Shown: positions 31,629 to 46,205, numbered from the stretch's first letter. The stretch is 64,000 bases of DNA from Mortierella hygrophila (GCA_015680625.1 JAAAXW010000033.1:168670-232669), one strand, 5' to 3'. Program-made: numbers and translations. Notes: generated by a model from the letters alone, not told the origin.

Positions 31629-34600
31629 TGGGCGAAGATGTGTGGAAGGAAGGTGTAGTGTAGTGTTAAAGTCGAGTGGCGAAGGTGTGTTATGTTGGTG
31701 GATGATGTTATCTACAAGGTATCTAAGGGAGGGGGTATGAGAGTGGAGTTGGGCGGAGCAAGGAAGGAAAGGAGGAAGAGGGATTAAGAGTGAGAATTAA
31801 GGATTGTATAGTACAAGGAAAGCAAAGGAAGGTGGTGAATATGTGGGTATGTGGTATATTGGGAGGTGTGGATGTGAGTGAGTGTGTGTTTGTGTGAGGG
31901 AGAAGGAAGGTTGTTGTTTTAGAAGAGAAGAAAGAGTCGATAGATACAATAACATAAAAAGAAATAAAGGGAACCCTCTTTGTGAATGAATGGAAGAGAA
32001 GGAAAGGTATTTGTCCGTTACGACTCTGTGTGTATGTCGATGTGTGTGTGTGTGTGTATGTATGTGTGTGTAATTGAGTAATTGAAGAAAGGGAGCTGAA
32101 TGCTCAGTGGATATCCCGGAGAAGCAATGTCGACCAACGAACAATCACGGTCGGAAGGTACGCGATCTGATTGGCTGCTGGGCACATCCGCACCCTCTCG
32201 GTAGGTAGATTTTACGTTTGTCTGTCTGCTTGAAAAATGTATTCTCTTCTTTTCGAGACGGAGGGGCAGGGTTCTGAGGGAAAAGGGGGAAGAGGGGAAG
32301 GGGGGAAGGGTGAAGGAGAGAGAGGGAAGAAGGGATTTGGGGCTGGGCTGGAAGAGGATGAATGAATAGAACAAAGGGCGACGAGAATTATACTGACCTC
32401 TTCTTTTCTTTCTTTTCCTTTTTGATCGCCTTCAAAAAAAAAAAAAAGATAGATAGATTTGTCGAGAAACGGACACGGGCGAGGGGGAGTTAAGAGAGGT
32501 ATACCAATCCTGTCGAGACAAAGAGAAATTAATAAGGCTTGTAAGAAACAGAATGGTCAAAAAAACAAGGACGTGTCTGTGCCTGCTAGCTGAGTTTTTG
32601 TCGAAAAAGTGCGGAGGTGTAGGGAGCGAGAATCGACTGTCGAGAAAACAAAGGTGAGGGAACAGAGGGTGAGAGGGACGGGAGGAAGGACAAGGAAGGA
32701 ATTACTAACAAGCAGGGGAAAGGAGGAAATTCAGCCTCGAGTCGTAAAGAGAGAGAAGGAGAAGGGGAGAGTGGGATGTATGAAATATGCAAATGCGTAA
32801 GGGAGTTTTTTTTCTACTTCGGTAACAAGAAAAAAAGAGGAGTAGGAGTCGCAGGATTATTTCGTCAAAAGGGCGGTTTTTGATAGTGCAAGTAAGTGTA
32901 GGTGTTGAAGGTGCTAAAAGGAAAAAAGAGAACAAAAGGAGAAAAGGAGTGCAGATGTCAAGATATTGGGACAAAAGGGCGAGAGTAAGGATGCAAAAGT
33001 TGAGAAAGCAGAAAGGGAAAAGGAAGAGATAATTCCTCGAAGGGTGCCTCAATATAAGGAAACCCCGAGCACGTCGAGGAAGGAGGGTGAGAGATACAAA
33101 AATGAGATGCGATCGTGGATTGCTTGACTGGTTGAGCTGAAATGCTGGTTGGCTGACTGACGGACGCAACGGAAGGAGAGCAATGACCTTTCAAGCGTAT
33201 CAAAACAAACCGGATGCGTGTTTGTAGCCAGCAAGGATGCATAGCCTGCCATTCAATCAGTGCCAATCAATCATTCATTCATTCATTCATTCATACAACC
33301 AATGCATCCACTTTCATTCAATCATCCTGCCCTGATTGAAAGGAGAGATAAAACATCAAATGCCAAATGTGGTCTTTCTGTTGGTAGGAATAGAAAAAGG
33401 GTATGAGATAAAAATGGGAGCAGCGGCGTACGGGTGTGTTGTTCTAATTACAGCAAGACCATTGCTTCGCAGATAGGCATAACCATGCTGCAACAAAAAG
33501 GCACCAAGAAAGAAAAAAAGAGCCATGTTCATGATCAATAAAAGAATAGGTGAAAAGAGGCAAAGCGATCCTTTGGATAAATGTTCAGTATTGGAATTTG
33601 TTCGCCAGTTCATCAAAAGGCTGATCATCGCCTTTTTTTTGGTTCTTTCGTCGGTTGACAAAGATGGACTCACTTTACCCTGTTCAAGGAAGGTCGGCCT
33701 TGTTTTTCCTGGGCTGATGGACACCACTTCCATCCAGACCTTGGCCGAAACACACGCACACACACCGCCCGCGATCAAAAAGAAAGAAAAAAGGATAAGA
33801 CGGATATGAAATTCGAGGTTGAAGTCGACCGAAAAAGCTATTGCTATTTTGCGATGAGAAAAAACACCATTGAATAGAATAGAATGGAACTTGCCATTCA
33901 ATTCATTCATTCATTCATTCTCATTATCCCCCTGCTTGCTCCAATGTAAGAGTTGTCGACTTCATTGGGGTAAACCCCGAGGGCGCGTGTTGATTCCACA
34001 GGCGAACAAATGGCTTCAAAGACTGATCAACAAAAAAAACTTGAATTGGACCCAAAGAAAAAGACTGACTTGGAGCATGTAAAACAAAAAAGGAAAGGAA
34101 GAAAAGGAACAAATTTGGTCGGTCGAGGGGAGAATGAGCTCATCTATTGGCTATAGGACAATCAACAACAGCGACAATACAACACCCCCCCCCCTCCCCC
34201 AAGTGATTCATCTCCTCCTTCGCTACCTTCCTCGGGTGCTCTTTTTTTTTTTTTTTCTTTCTGTGATCGTCGATGCGCAACGATGGCCAGTCGTTTGTGC
34301 ATGCTGTGGATGAGAGCACTTTAGTCTGGAATCTGGTTGGCTATAGCTAGGGTGCCTAATTCGCGTGGTTCGATTGGACACTGGGCATAGGTGTGTGTCT
34401 GCCTATATGTTTGTGTGTATATTTGTATGTGTTGAGAGGAGAGGAGGCAAACCATAATTGATGAAAAATTATGAGACGTTTAGAGGACAAGGGCCCCTGC
34501 ACGTGGACCTATCAAGGCCAATGCTGATTGGCTGCCGAAGCAAAAGCACCCTAGCGGTCTGCCATTTGGGTCTGACATTTTCTGAGCGCGTTCTTCCCTC

Positions 34601-37600
34601 TTCGCTCTTGCTCGCTGAACTCCATCTCATCCATCGCTCCTTTTTCTTCTTCATACACTCACTCGCTCCTCCTTTTTTCCTTGCTTTTGTGATCGGAGTG
34701 GAGAGAGAGGGATAGACTATCTTTTCCCACCCGACCCGCCCAATCACGCCCAACCACGCCCAACATACCAAACGCATAATGGCCAACAAACAGATCTAAA
34801 CAAGAAAGAAACACAGAACTCAAAATGCTCTTCTCGAGTATCGACCCCGGTGCACAGGCTTCCTTTCAGTAACCATGCGTCACTTCTGAGAGACAAAGGG
34901 TTGACAAACAATGGCAAGAAAGGAGCGACCGACAGCTGCCAATGCTTTTTCGCCGTTCTGTCACTTACACATCCTCATGGAACAAGTATTCGGGCGTCCA
35001 CATGACCCCCATTTTTTTCCCTTCAAGCCTTCGTCGTTCGACAAAAACAATCAGTGGCAACCACGACCCCCCTTTCGTTTTCCTCCCTGCGATCGCATCT
35101 CTACCTAGCCTACCCTCTGCTCACGTGTATGTACTTCTATCAGTTTATGTTTTTTTCTCACACGCACACAACTCATGCCTTTAGCTTTTCTCGTTCATGT
35201 TATTGTTTGTACTGTTTTTCGATATTGCATTTGTCATCAGTAGATCCTCTACTTCTCGCTTATCGTGAGTGGCGAGCCCGCGCGCTTTTGATGATGATGA
35301 TGATGAAGGCATGCATGGCAACTTGATCCCATTGACAAAAATGGAGCGATCTACCAGATGTAGACTCCTAAAAAAAAAGAGCAAACAACCGCTACAATGC
35401 TCATTTTTTATCGAGGAGTTAAATACAGTATTCTAACTGTGCCCAGTCGATGTCCATTTATTTGACTATTGTTATCTAAAGACAAGGAGTTTTCAAAGGC
35501 CCGGCGTGCTAATTGGACGCGCAGAGTCAGTCTACCTTTCTATCCGAACCTCGGACTTTCTTCCTAAAAGGAGATGGGAAAGACGTCAAGCAACCAACAA
35601 GAGTTGGTCGCAAGGGGGCGGGGTAACAAAAACACAAAGAGTGAAAAAATAAACATCCACGCCACTTTGTGATAGGAGAACAGGGACAGGTACACAAGTT
35701 ATTGGTAAAGAGTCGATTGTGGGAGATACACGTGTCGTACACCCTTTCAACGGTTTGGTAGTGCAGATCGTGTGGCTTGTTTTCTTCTTCTTCTTTGCAA
35801 CGCGTAAAGCAATGCCTGGAATATACATTACAAACACGCTTGATCATTGGATAGAGATGGATAGTGAGATATCTGATGCCTAGGGTGGCGTTTTATCTCG
35901 CACTCTTCCCTCCTTGCTTTGCAGTGCTATTGTCTCAATTAAGGGTGAGAGGCGGTTGCACCCGGAGGAGAAAAACGTAGGTGAACTACCACGTTCTGGA
36001 CAGGGTCGATCGTCAGATGCAGGGTTGTGACACAAGGCACTGGCTCCATTGTGAGCCCTCACACGCACACTCTTTCTCTGTTTTATTGGGGTGTTCGTCC
36101 CTCTTTCTCCTCCTCCCTGCCTAAATCCTAAAAGTATTTTCCTTTAATGCAATTAAAATGTATTGAAAAAAGGGGCTAGGGATTACACGAGTCGGGTTCA
36201 TAGCAATGCAGCCCAGAATGGTCTCCAGGGCTTTCTTTTCTCCTTATGACTAATGTGGATGTCACTTTCAATTTTACTGCCAGGCAGTCAGTGCATTCAT
36301 GCATCCATTTCGCCCCGCTCGCGGATAATAAATAAGTGATGCACGGTATGCGTGTATGTGAACATGGAACAGTTCAAGCAGACGGTGAGAGAGAGGATGC
36401 GCCTCCTTAATTCCCTCGCTCCCCTCTTCCCCTCCTCCAAGACAATGTTTGCTCTCGTCACACCGCGCACAATTGAAGGAGAGCGTGCGTGTTGTTGTGG
36501 CACGAACATAAATAAATAAAAAAAGGGCGGGCTAATTGCCCACAGGTGGTTGTGTGTACGTGGGTCTTTTTTTCTTGTACCTGACTACGTCCATCAGGGG
36601 TCTCTGCCTTCACATTAATATTTGTTCGTCCAGGGGAGGTGAAGACATATTTCGGAAATAAAGAAATGATTTGTCGCCTAGCGTGCCTTTTTCTGCTTGT
36701 TCCAGGAGCATTGGCTCCCGAGCGGGAATGTAGTCTAAGCTGGCCCCCCTCATTGTTCATTGTTCGGTTCTTTCTTACTCCACTGCCTAGTCCTTTCTTT
36801 TTGACCTCTTTCCCTCTCTTTTCTCCTTCTCTCGTTCTTTTCAACCTCATTTTCCACCCTTCTCTCTTTGGTGGACTTTGTTCATGAGTCTCTTCCTGAC
36901 CGTTTTTCCAACAAGTTCATCCCCTTTTTTTGTTTCTCTTCTTTCTATCATTCCCTCTTTCACTCTTTTTATCCTCCCATTTCGCCCTTCTTTCTCCCTC
37001 TCCTCTACTCCCTCTTTGTCTTTCTCCTCGTCTGTTCTCCTTTTTGTCACCGAGTGGACAACTGTCGACATATTTACACATTTGCGGAGACAGTTCTCTC
37101 TCTTCACGACCATCCCTTGACACTTGTGAGTACAACAACAAGGACAACGACACCACTCAGGTGTTGACCAGTAACCACTCCGTCCTACCCCCTTTCCTAC
37201 AGCTCCAAATAGAGCGCGGTCTACTATTGAAAGTGCCAGACAATCGAACAATGACAGCCTAACCAATTTAGTTCGATTCACCATGGCTCGGACCAACCCA
37301 TTGACTTCTCGTTTTGAACTACCAGCACCTGAATACCGGTCCTGCTCTGGCGTTAATGCTGGCACTAGTACTGGCACTAAGGAGTGGTACTGGTTCTGAA
37401 GTAGCGCCCAATTCATCGAACGGAAACCCATTGAGCAAAAACTCACATTGGCACATCCTTATCCCCCCTTCTTTCTCTCATCCTCATTGTCTCCTTTATT
37501 ATTATTTTAAACATTGGCTACTTTTTACTCTCAGTCTCACCTTTCCTTCCCATTTCGCTGTTTTTCTGACAATTCCCGTTGTACTTGACCATTTGTCTTA

Positions 37601-37714
37601 ACGCTCTTCTCTTTATCCTTCCTTTTTCCTCTTCTCTCATTCCTTTCACACAGCATCCTTTGCGACACAACACTTTGCCCTTCCAAACTCAAGTCCGAAA
37701 GACACTTGAGATCG
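31629..37714. other. Large gene-free divergent region, about 6.1-6.7 kb
   Basis: Lies between the divergent cyclin and OPT starts. Open frames are short, low-complexity and mirrored on both strands. It holds TG repeats near 32038-32070, CATT tetranucleotide runs at 33271-33296 and 33898-33920, a C-rich run at 34182-34200, T-runs at 34243-34257, and three CACGTG boxes (34500, 35122, 35729). No tRNA, element end or coding exon was recognised. A long regulatory region or noncoding transcripts are possible. Confidence 0.5.
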
Positions 37715-37891
37715 GTAAGTGGCCTCGTTCTTTTTATACAACTTGCTGTCGGATCTTATTGTGGTCTGTATCCCTCCTCTTTTCTCCTCCTCACTCTTAC
37801 ACATTCATGCTCTGCATCCTTTCGCGCTCTTTTTTTTTGTTTTTTTTTTGTTTTGCCATCTTGCTTGATCCCTTTTCTCTTTTAATAATAG
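37715..37891 (+). other. Putative 5'-UTR intron of the OPT gene
   Basis: A GTAAGT at 37715 and a pyrimidine-rich tract ending in AATAATAG at 37891 frame a 177-base intron about 480 bases upstream of the ATG. Splice signals are good, but no coding frame is available to prove it. Confidence 0.4.
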
Positions 37892-38372
37892 CCTAGCAGC
37901 ATCCCCTCTCAAAGACAACGACCCTTCACAGCCATTGACTGGACCTGACCTGACCTGACCACATCGATTACTTCATCTCTCTCTTCTCTCTCACACGCAA
38001 ACTCTCTATCTTACTCTTGCCTCTCCCCTTGCTACACAAGTACCCTACCTCATGCACTGTTTTGCGTAGCGCCTCTCCTCTTTTGTACATCATTTATTCC
38101 TCGACTAGACCACCCTGCTTTCTCTTCTATCTTCTGACCCTATCTGTCACCTATCTGGTGCATCCTGCCCTCGACACAATCTATCTTTTGTATCCTCCTC
38201 TCTCTCGCGCACCCTCTCTTTCATTCAGTCTCTCCCTTCCCCCCTCAACCTTGTCCACTTTTTCCTCTCACTTGCATCCGCACGCACCTTCTTCTTCGCC
38301 ACCTTCCATTCACCCAATTCGATCACCTCTTCTCTTCCTCCCTCCTCTCTCACTCACACACACACAAACAAC

Positions 38373-41300
38373 ATGCCCACTTGGCCAAGGTCTAATCATG
38401 GCCCAGAAAAACTCGCCAAGATCAAGGCACCCAAACCACCCAAAGCGCCAAAACCACCTCCACCAGAGATTGTTATCATGATGCCCAGACGGAGGAAGCA
38501 AGAGTTTGGAATGGGCACCTTTGGAACTGAACCCATGGATACCATTGCTTCGCCACTACGACTTTCTTCGGTTGAGCCGGAACCAGAGCTGGGACCAAAC
38601 CTGGAAGCAGAAGCTCCTTCGATGACACATACCGCCCCCACTCCTACCAGTTTATCTGATCTTCGCCAGAACCAGGATGATAATAGAGTTCACCAGCAAC
38701 ACGCAACATTGACCTCACAGACCCCACAAACCACCATCAGCAGCGATACAAATACTAGAGGTTACACCGACTCGACTGTACAACATATACAACAACAAAA
38801 ACCTCCAGGGGACTTGCACCTGTCGTCCTTGCAACCGTTCGGGAGCAGCAGCGACAATAGCAAACCTACCCATAGCCACAACGGTCAGGTACTCCGGGAC
38901 CAATTGTCACCGTCCCTCAAAACACCCGGCACTCCCGCCACGCCAGGATCAACGGGGCTCGTAACCCCTCATTCCAACCGCACATCCTATTTTCCAGCAA
39001 CCCCAGCAAGCGGTAACACCTCGACTACAACCTCCTCTGCTCGCTCAACATCCACCGCCGCCTTTGGAGGCAACCACCAGCTCCAGCATGAAGTGAACAG
39101 CAGCAGTAGTACTCTCAAACGCAACAACAGCAACTCCCTCTCCGTCATCGATAACCCTTCTCGAGCCTCGACCCCTACTGCTACTTTTACCCCTGGCCCC
39201 GTTGTACTTGAAACGACTAAACGCTCTCGTCATCTTCGATCTGATATTCCCCCTGCAATTGTTACCCGTGCGCATTTCCCCCCTTCTACCTCCACTCCGA
39301 CTACCGCCCAGCATTACAACAATATCTACCAAACACCATCTACCCCTCGAATGCCCTCCGCCTTCTCAAACTCGACCCATGATATCTCTTCTGCTTCGGG
39401 CTTTTATCCAACCCCTGCATCCTCCCTAGCGACTACGACCACTATGGCGACGCCCAAAACCCCCGGCTCGATGAGCGAATGGCGAATGATGCAGATGCAG
39501 CTCCAACAGCAAGATGACCTTCACTTCTCCCTCACTCTGCCCTCTGTCAGTGCGCTTTCGTTCAATATCCCAAATAACAGGATGATGAATGCGCTGTCGT
39601 CTCCTTTTGGGCTGACTCCCGGGTCGGGGACTGGATCTGGAGCCGCGTCTGTTTCAGGGGCCTCCTCTACAGGGTCATGCTGTTGCTGTTGTGGTAACCT
39701 GCCGCCTCCTGCTGTGAATGTTTCCACATCTGGGCCAGCAGGAGGAGGAGCGACTGTTCAGAGTTCGGGGTCCTCTGCGACTATTGGTAATGCGACGCCA
39801 GGACCCGACTCTGCCGCAACGACGACACATCATCACCACAGTTTCTTGCTGCACCCGAATTCGCCGGCAAACGCTTTGGCTGTGGCGGCTGCTCTGGCAG
39901 CAGGACCAGGACAGGGAGCAGGAGCGGACGCAGGAGCAGTACCTACATCGAGTGGACCCGGAAGCGAACCCCAGCAACCTGATTTGCATAGCAGTGGCCA
40001 GTGTCTGTACAACCATTGCAACTTGAGCAGCACAAGCACCGACTACTTTTCGACCCGTGACTGCCAGATCCATGGTCATGAACAGCAGACATATTCACAT
40101 CCACACGCACACAACACGTCGTCGGGGTTGCCTCTTGCCGGCAGCACCGCGACTCTTGCGTCAGATTATGCTGCCAGCTCAGTCGACCCATGCGAATCAG
40201 ACAACGGACATGGAGGAACCACAACTGCACAACACCACGCTCAGCATCAGCATCAACATCAGCACCAGCATCAACATCAGCATCAACAATTCCACCACCA
40301 CCAATTGCAATTTAATAATGGACACTTCAATACACCGAGCTCTGCTGGGTCAGACGCCCCCTTGAATATGTTCAAGAACTACCCGTATCTTTTGCGCTCA
40401 GCACCACCAGCGTCGGCTGTGGGTGGTATCGGAAGCAAGAGGAGGCAGCACTGCAAGAACTGTATGCATCACAATCGGCGGCCCTCTGTTGGCGGGGCCC
40501 TTTCTCCATCCTCGACAGTCGGAGGAGTTCCGCATAGCGTCCTTGGAGGGACAGAGATGGAGACTACGGGGTCTGGCACATCGATTACAGGATCCGCCGG
40601 ACAACATCGACCCTCTTCGCCCTCGCCGGGTTCTTTCAGAAACTTGTCGTCTAAACTGGCTGCCACTACTATCCGGAAACTCTCGATCTCGCAAAAGTCG
40701 TTGTTCAGCAGTAGCAAGGAAGATCTGTTGGCGGGCACCAATTCCTGCCAGTGTTCTCAGGAGAACGTTAGTCGTGAAGACTTGAACGACGCCTTCGCTA
40801 GTGAGCCCTCGAGAGCAAATGGCGGTGGCTGTTGTTGCTGTGTGAACCAACATGGCGCAGGAGGACTCGGCGACGGGTCGGTCTGCAGTGGAGACGGCAA
40901 CTCATCAGCAACACCGGGCAACAGTGGCAACGGCAAGGGACTAAAGATGCCGAGCAAGTTGAGCCTTCGAGGACCCAGCAGCGCTGGTAGTGGAGGTGGA
41001 GGTAGTCGGTATCGCAAGGACAAGAGCAAGACTCTGCGCAAGTCGCGTGAGATGGAGTACAACCTTTCCAGTCAGTTTGTCCGGGAGGAGTTTGCACAGT
41101 ACAACTATGAGCGTCAGATCGAGGACTTTCAGCGGGCGGCGCGTGTTTTTAAGGAACAGAAGGCTCTCACCACGGCGGCGGCGGCTGCTTCCATTGCGGC
41201 AGAGGCACGAGCGGCGATTGCGGAGGCGACACAGGCAGCAGCAGCGGAGGCGGCCAAGAACAAGAAGCAACAATCGTCGTCATCATCGGCGGCTTCAGTT

Positions 41301-44300
41301 GCGGTTAGCCCCATTCAAGAGACGGAGGAGGATGCGAATGACAGGAAGGAGACGACGAGCCGACACAGTACCCATTCCAACGACGGCAACTCAAAGTCCC
41401 GCAAAAAGTCGACTACCTCAAACATACGGCCAGGAGGGATCCTTCGGTCAGTCTCTCGTCCCCAGCGTCGCGTTGGATCCAGCACAGTTTCGGCGTCCAG
41501 CGCCAAGTCGCCATCTCGGAAGGGCTATGGCATTAATGTTGGAGGAGTGGGCAGTCATGGCTCCCGAGGCAGCAGCATCCACACTGGCAAGAGCGATGCA
41601 TCCTATCTGGAACTCGGTCAGGTCGGCATGGGCATGGGTATGGACCTGAAGCTCCCGGGACTTGGACTCGGACTTGGGCTCGGCAGCGGATTTGAGATCG
41701 ACAACATGGACTTTGAGCCCCTTGCGGACATGCCTTCAGCTAGAAGGCAGAGCATGACCCACAACAAGGATTTGTCCGCAATCGATGTGCACTCGGCAAC
41801 GATTTCTCATGACCACAGCGAAGAAACGGCGGTCTTTGAGGATGTCCCGTTGCACGAGATGGCTTTCTCTCTACCTCTTTCTCGTCATGGCAAGGACTCG
41901 ACGATCAAGTTGCAGGAGGATGTCCACAGTCTCAAGGGCCGACCCTCCAACGTCAGTCAGGATTCTCGAGGAGGTTTCATCGGTGCTTCAGCAACAGGAG
42001 ACGCGGCCAAGAAGGGTGATATTACACGGACTGGACGGTCGGTGCATTCAGTCTGCAGTGTCGACACAGTCTCGCAACAAATCTCAGCCCGCCACCACCA
42101 ACACAGTCGACTCGCCCACCTCAGCAACGTGGCAAGTCTCCATTCTCAATCTCAGGCGCTGCACTCTAACTGCGAAACAGCTGTCGGTAGCGGCCCTGGT
42201 GGTTGTGCTGCTGTTTCAGGAGGACCTGGTATGGGCGCCGGATTTGGTGGCGGATTAGCATCAGGTGCCTATCAAAGCGCCACTGGAACCATCCTTGAGA
42301 ACTCACCCATCCAGGTTGTCCGCGCTACTGTCGGAACCGTTGACGACTCTTCGCTGCCCTGCTTCACCTTTCGGATGTGGACTCTCTCGACGGTCTTTGT
42401 GGTCATGGGCGCGGCCATTGCCGAGTACAACTTTTTTCGGAGCAACTCGGCCTACTTTTCGATCTACTTTGTCCAGCTTGCGTCATATTTTTGCGGGAAG
42501 GCTATGGCTAGGTGTCTGCCGACGCGTGAGTTTGAGCTCACGATTCCTGGACTCAACTGGCTTTTGAATCGGAGACGTCAGGGAGGTGCCTGCAATGCTG
42601 GTATGGATGCAAGCGATGGGGATGATGTTGGCGTCGACTCGAACAACAGTACCTCGAGCGGTGGACGACGATTTGGATCTAATGTCACCGGAGGACCTAT
42701 TCGTGATACTGACAGGAATGGACTTGGACGATCCAACATCACGAGCACCAAGAGGGGATTCGGTGGCGGACATGAAGCTACGGCTCAGCGACGGAGGTGG
42801 ATCTCGTGGAGGTTTACCCTGAACCCGGGCAAGTTTAACATGAAGGAGCATATGCTCATCGGTGTCGCCGCCGCTGCTGGATGTTCACCCGTGAGTCTCT
42901 CTTTGCTCTTTTCTTATCATGTTTCGTTTTTGCGCAACAATAGCCTAATTTCTTTTGAGTTTATTGACTGGTAGGCATATGCGACGAATGTGCTGGCAAT
43001 TCAAGATTTAGTGTTTGCTCTGCCCCTGGGTTCGCTGACTGGAATCGGTCTTGTTGTTAGCTCGCAGTTGATCGGCTTCAGCATGGTAAGATACCCTTTC
43101 GTTATTTTTGTCCGCAAGAATGTTTAGTTTAGTATCATCTCTATGCTAACATTACTGTCGTTTTTGTAGGCGTGGCTATTGTTCGACTATGTTATCAAGC
43201 CCTCGGTGATGATCTGGCCATCTACGCTTGTGAACGTGTCGCTGTACAACACTTTGCACGAGCACAAGATTTTGACTCGTTGGTTTACGAGGATGCAGCT
43301 GTTTTGGTATGCATTCTTTGCAGTGTTCATCTACCAGTGGCTTCCGAGGATGTTCATGCCAGTCTTGACGTCGATGGCTCTCCTCTGCTGGATCAACCCC
43401 TCCAACAACGTGTTGAGGAAGCTGGGCAGTGGGTACATGGGCCTTGGCATGGGGTGCATCTCACTCGACTGGTCCATCATCAGTGGCGTCGGTCCTCTCT
43501 TCACACCTTGGGTAAGTAATCTCGCTTGGACACAGATTTTGGTGGCAATTTTTTTTCGATATGCTAACTTTCTTACTGTCTTATGTTGGACATGTGTAGT
43601 GGGCACAATGCAACTTTTTCGTGGGGCTGATCCTTATGCTGTGGATAATCACGCCGATCGTCTACTTTTCCGACTACTGGTCTGCCATGTCATACCCAAT
43701 CGTCTCCTCCAACCTTTTCGACAACAGCTCCGAGCTCTACGATGTCTCACAGATCGTTAACAAGGACCTATCATTCAACATCACAATGTACGAGAGCTAC
43801 TCGCCCATCATCATGACGCCTTACTTTGCTATCACCTACGGAACCAGCTTCATGGCCGTCATTGCGACCTTTGTTCATGTCTCGCTCTACTACGGATCTG
43901 ACATTTGGCTGATTGCCAAGACACGGTTTATACGAAAATTCAACCGTGCTCAGGCGTCGCCGTTTGTGCAGTCGCTCAAGGTCTTGTTTGGCGAAGGATC
44001 TCAGTATGAATCTGGACATGAGACATCTCAGTCGAGGACTACTGGACACGCATCTGTCACGGATCCGGGACATGCGTATATTGGTCTTGATGGCTCGCCG
44101 TTGAGTGGACGAAGGAACAGCGAGTCGGTGTCGTTCAGGAACGAGGTGGTAGATGGTGGTACTGGGATGGGCGGGATCTCTGGGTTGGAATCTGTGGATA
44201 ATAGAAGCTTTACTCACTCATCGCATTACCGCCAGCTGTCACAGCAGTACCATCAACACCAGCCACAGTATCAGCATCAGGATACATTGTTCTCCTCGGG

Positions 44301-46107
44301 ACTTGGACAGTCGTCTGGGTGTCCCTCACGGCAGAAAGCCAACCACTGTGTGGATGATCGAGACCAGATCCCGACCGAGATGTTTGGCACCGAGGATATC
44401 CATACCTCTCTCATGCGTACCTACCCAGAGGTAAGGTCCTTTTTTTTTCATCGATGTGGATGCACCAAAAAGAAAGACATTTCTAACCCGTTCCGCATTG
44501 AATTTTCGCTCAATAGATCCCAGGATGGTGGTTCGGGATCTTATTTGTGATCTGCTTTACGATGGCGGTGTTTGTGTGTATCACTTCTGACATCCGCTTG
44601 CCCGTGTACGCTCTCATTTTGGCATTGGTTCTGGCCGCTGTGTTTGCCATCCCCATGGCCATCATACAAGCCCTCTCCAGCTCTCAAGTTGGTCTCAACG
44701 TCCTCAGCGAGGTCATTTGTGGCTATCTCTTGCGTAAGTAACCTCTGACATCTTTGAGTGTAACGATACATCGATACATAATGTCACAGACATTGAAGAC
44801 TAATGCGTCTATCTCTATTCTCAACCTGCAACATGAAATGTAGCTGGAAACCAGTTGGGGAACTCGGTGTTTAAGTGTTACAGCTACATGGCGCTCTACC
44901 AGTGTCTGAATATGACACAGGCGTTCAAGCTAGGCCACTACATGAAGGTCCCCCCGCGCAAGATCTTCATCACGGTGATCTATGGTACTCTTGTCGGCGC
45001 CTTTGTCAACCTTCAGGTCTTGGACTGGGTCCTGCAGCATAACCGTAATGCCTTGTTTGACTCCAACCCACACAGGTAAATAACGAGCTTTGGCTTTTTT
45101 GTTTTATTTATTGTATGTGGCAAGTAAGTTTTAAGGTTTCATATCTAACGCCGATATTATCATTTGCTCGCTTTGTGGCGACATATAGTGGATGGTCGTT
45201 CAGGAACTTGGACCTGTTCTTCTCGGCTTCTCTCCTCTGGGGCGCCATCTCTCCTAAACGGCTCTTTGAACAAGGGTCGATCTATCATTTCCTGCCCTAC
45301 TGCTTCTTGATTGGAATCTTTATCCCGATCCCGTTCTATGTCATGTACCGCCATTACCCACCTTTTGGGACCATGTGCAAGGGAGACCCTTGGTTCTTCT
45401 TCTTGCCTAAGTGCACATGTCCTACTGCTACTGCAGAGTCGACAACGACTGGTGAGGAGGTGGTGGATGGGCAAATCCGGATGCAGGATATCGGGAGCGG
45501 TGGTCTTGGAGGTGAAGGGGCGGCGGGGCCAGAGTCAGCAGAGAGTAAGATGGCCAAGAATTTGGAGGCTGGACATGCAGCCGGGTGCTGGCCTTTTGCG
45601 CACCGCCGTAGTAATGGCAGAAGTGCCTGTGCTGGACAGGATAAAGTCCTGACTGACAAATCTGCCGATTTTACCACCACCACAACCACCCCTCAACACT
45701 CTCCTACACCCGCCCCAGTCCCACCAACTCGCCCACCACACACATACTACGGTCGCCCAGAAAGCGTATGGGACAACCGCCTCCGACGTGTCCCCTGGCA
45801 CCTCATCAACACCCCTCTCATCTGCGTCGGCGCCAGTTTTGTGCCCCAAGCACCCGCGTCTTTTGTCACATCCGCAGGACTTGTCGCCTTTACTTTTGCG
45901 TTCCTGGTGCTTCGGTTCCGGCATGAGTGGTGGCGGAGGTATACGTTTGTCCTTGCTGCTGCCCTGGATGCCGGGACACAGATCTGTAATATGGCGATCT
46001 TTGTGGTTTTCTCGTTGATCCTGAAGGGGGCGGTGGAGTTCCCGAGGTGGTTGGGTAATGATACGGCTAACCCTGAGAAGTGTGGGGTGGGGGATGGGTA
46101 TAACTGA
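38373..46107 (+). CDS. Oligopeptide transporter (OPT family) with 1.3-kb-residue N-terminus
   Basis: Proton-coupled uptake of small peptides or related solutes across the plasma or organelle membrane. Seven exons, 38373-42890, 42975-43085, 43170-43511, 43600-44430, 44517-44733, 44844-45075 and 45189-46107, give 2,389 residues; family members usually have 700-1,000. OPT signatures begin at about residue 1,330 (CFTFRMWTLSTVFVVMGAAI). They continue with NPGKFNMKEHMLIGV, AIQDLVFALP, WPSTLVNVSLYNTLHE, a large polar loop (about residues 1,780-1,905), IPGWWF, SEVICGYLLPGNQLGNSVFK and DLFFSASLLWGAISPKRLF. The first 1,325 residues are disordered: Ser/Thr/Gly/Pro-rich with a His-Gln track near 620-640, cysteine clusters near 435 and 820, and an Ala-rich helix near 905-965. 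They share one uninterrupted exon with the first helices. ATG 38373 follows a long pyrimidine-rich leader. Confidence 0.92.
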
Positions 46108-46205
46108 AGGGACTTGAGATTGAGGGTGATTAGTTAATTTGTTAGACGTTTGATATTCGCTTTGTGTTTGTATTTGTTTGTTTTCTTGTTCGAATTCTCT
46201 GTTAT

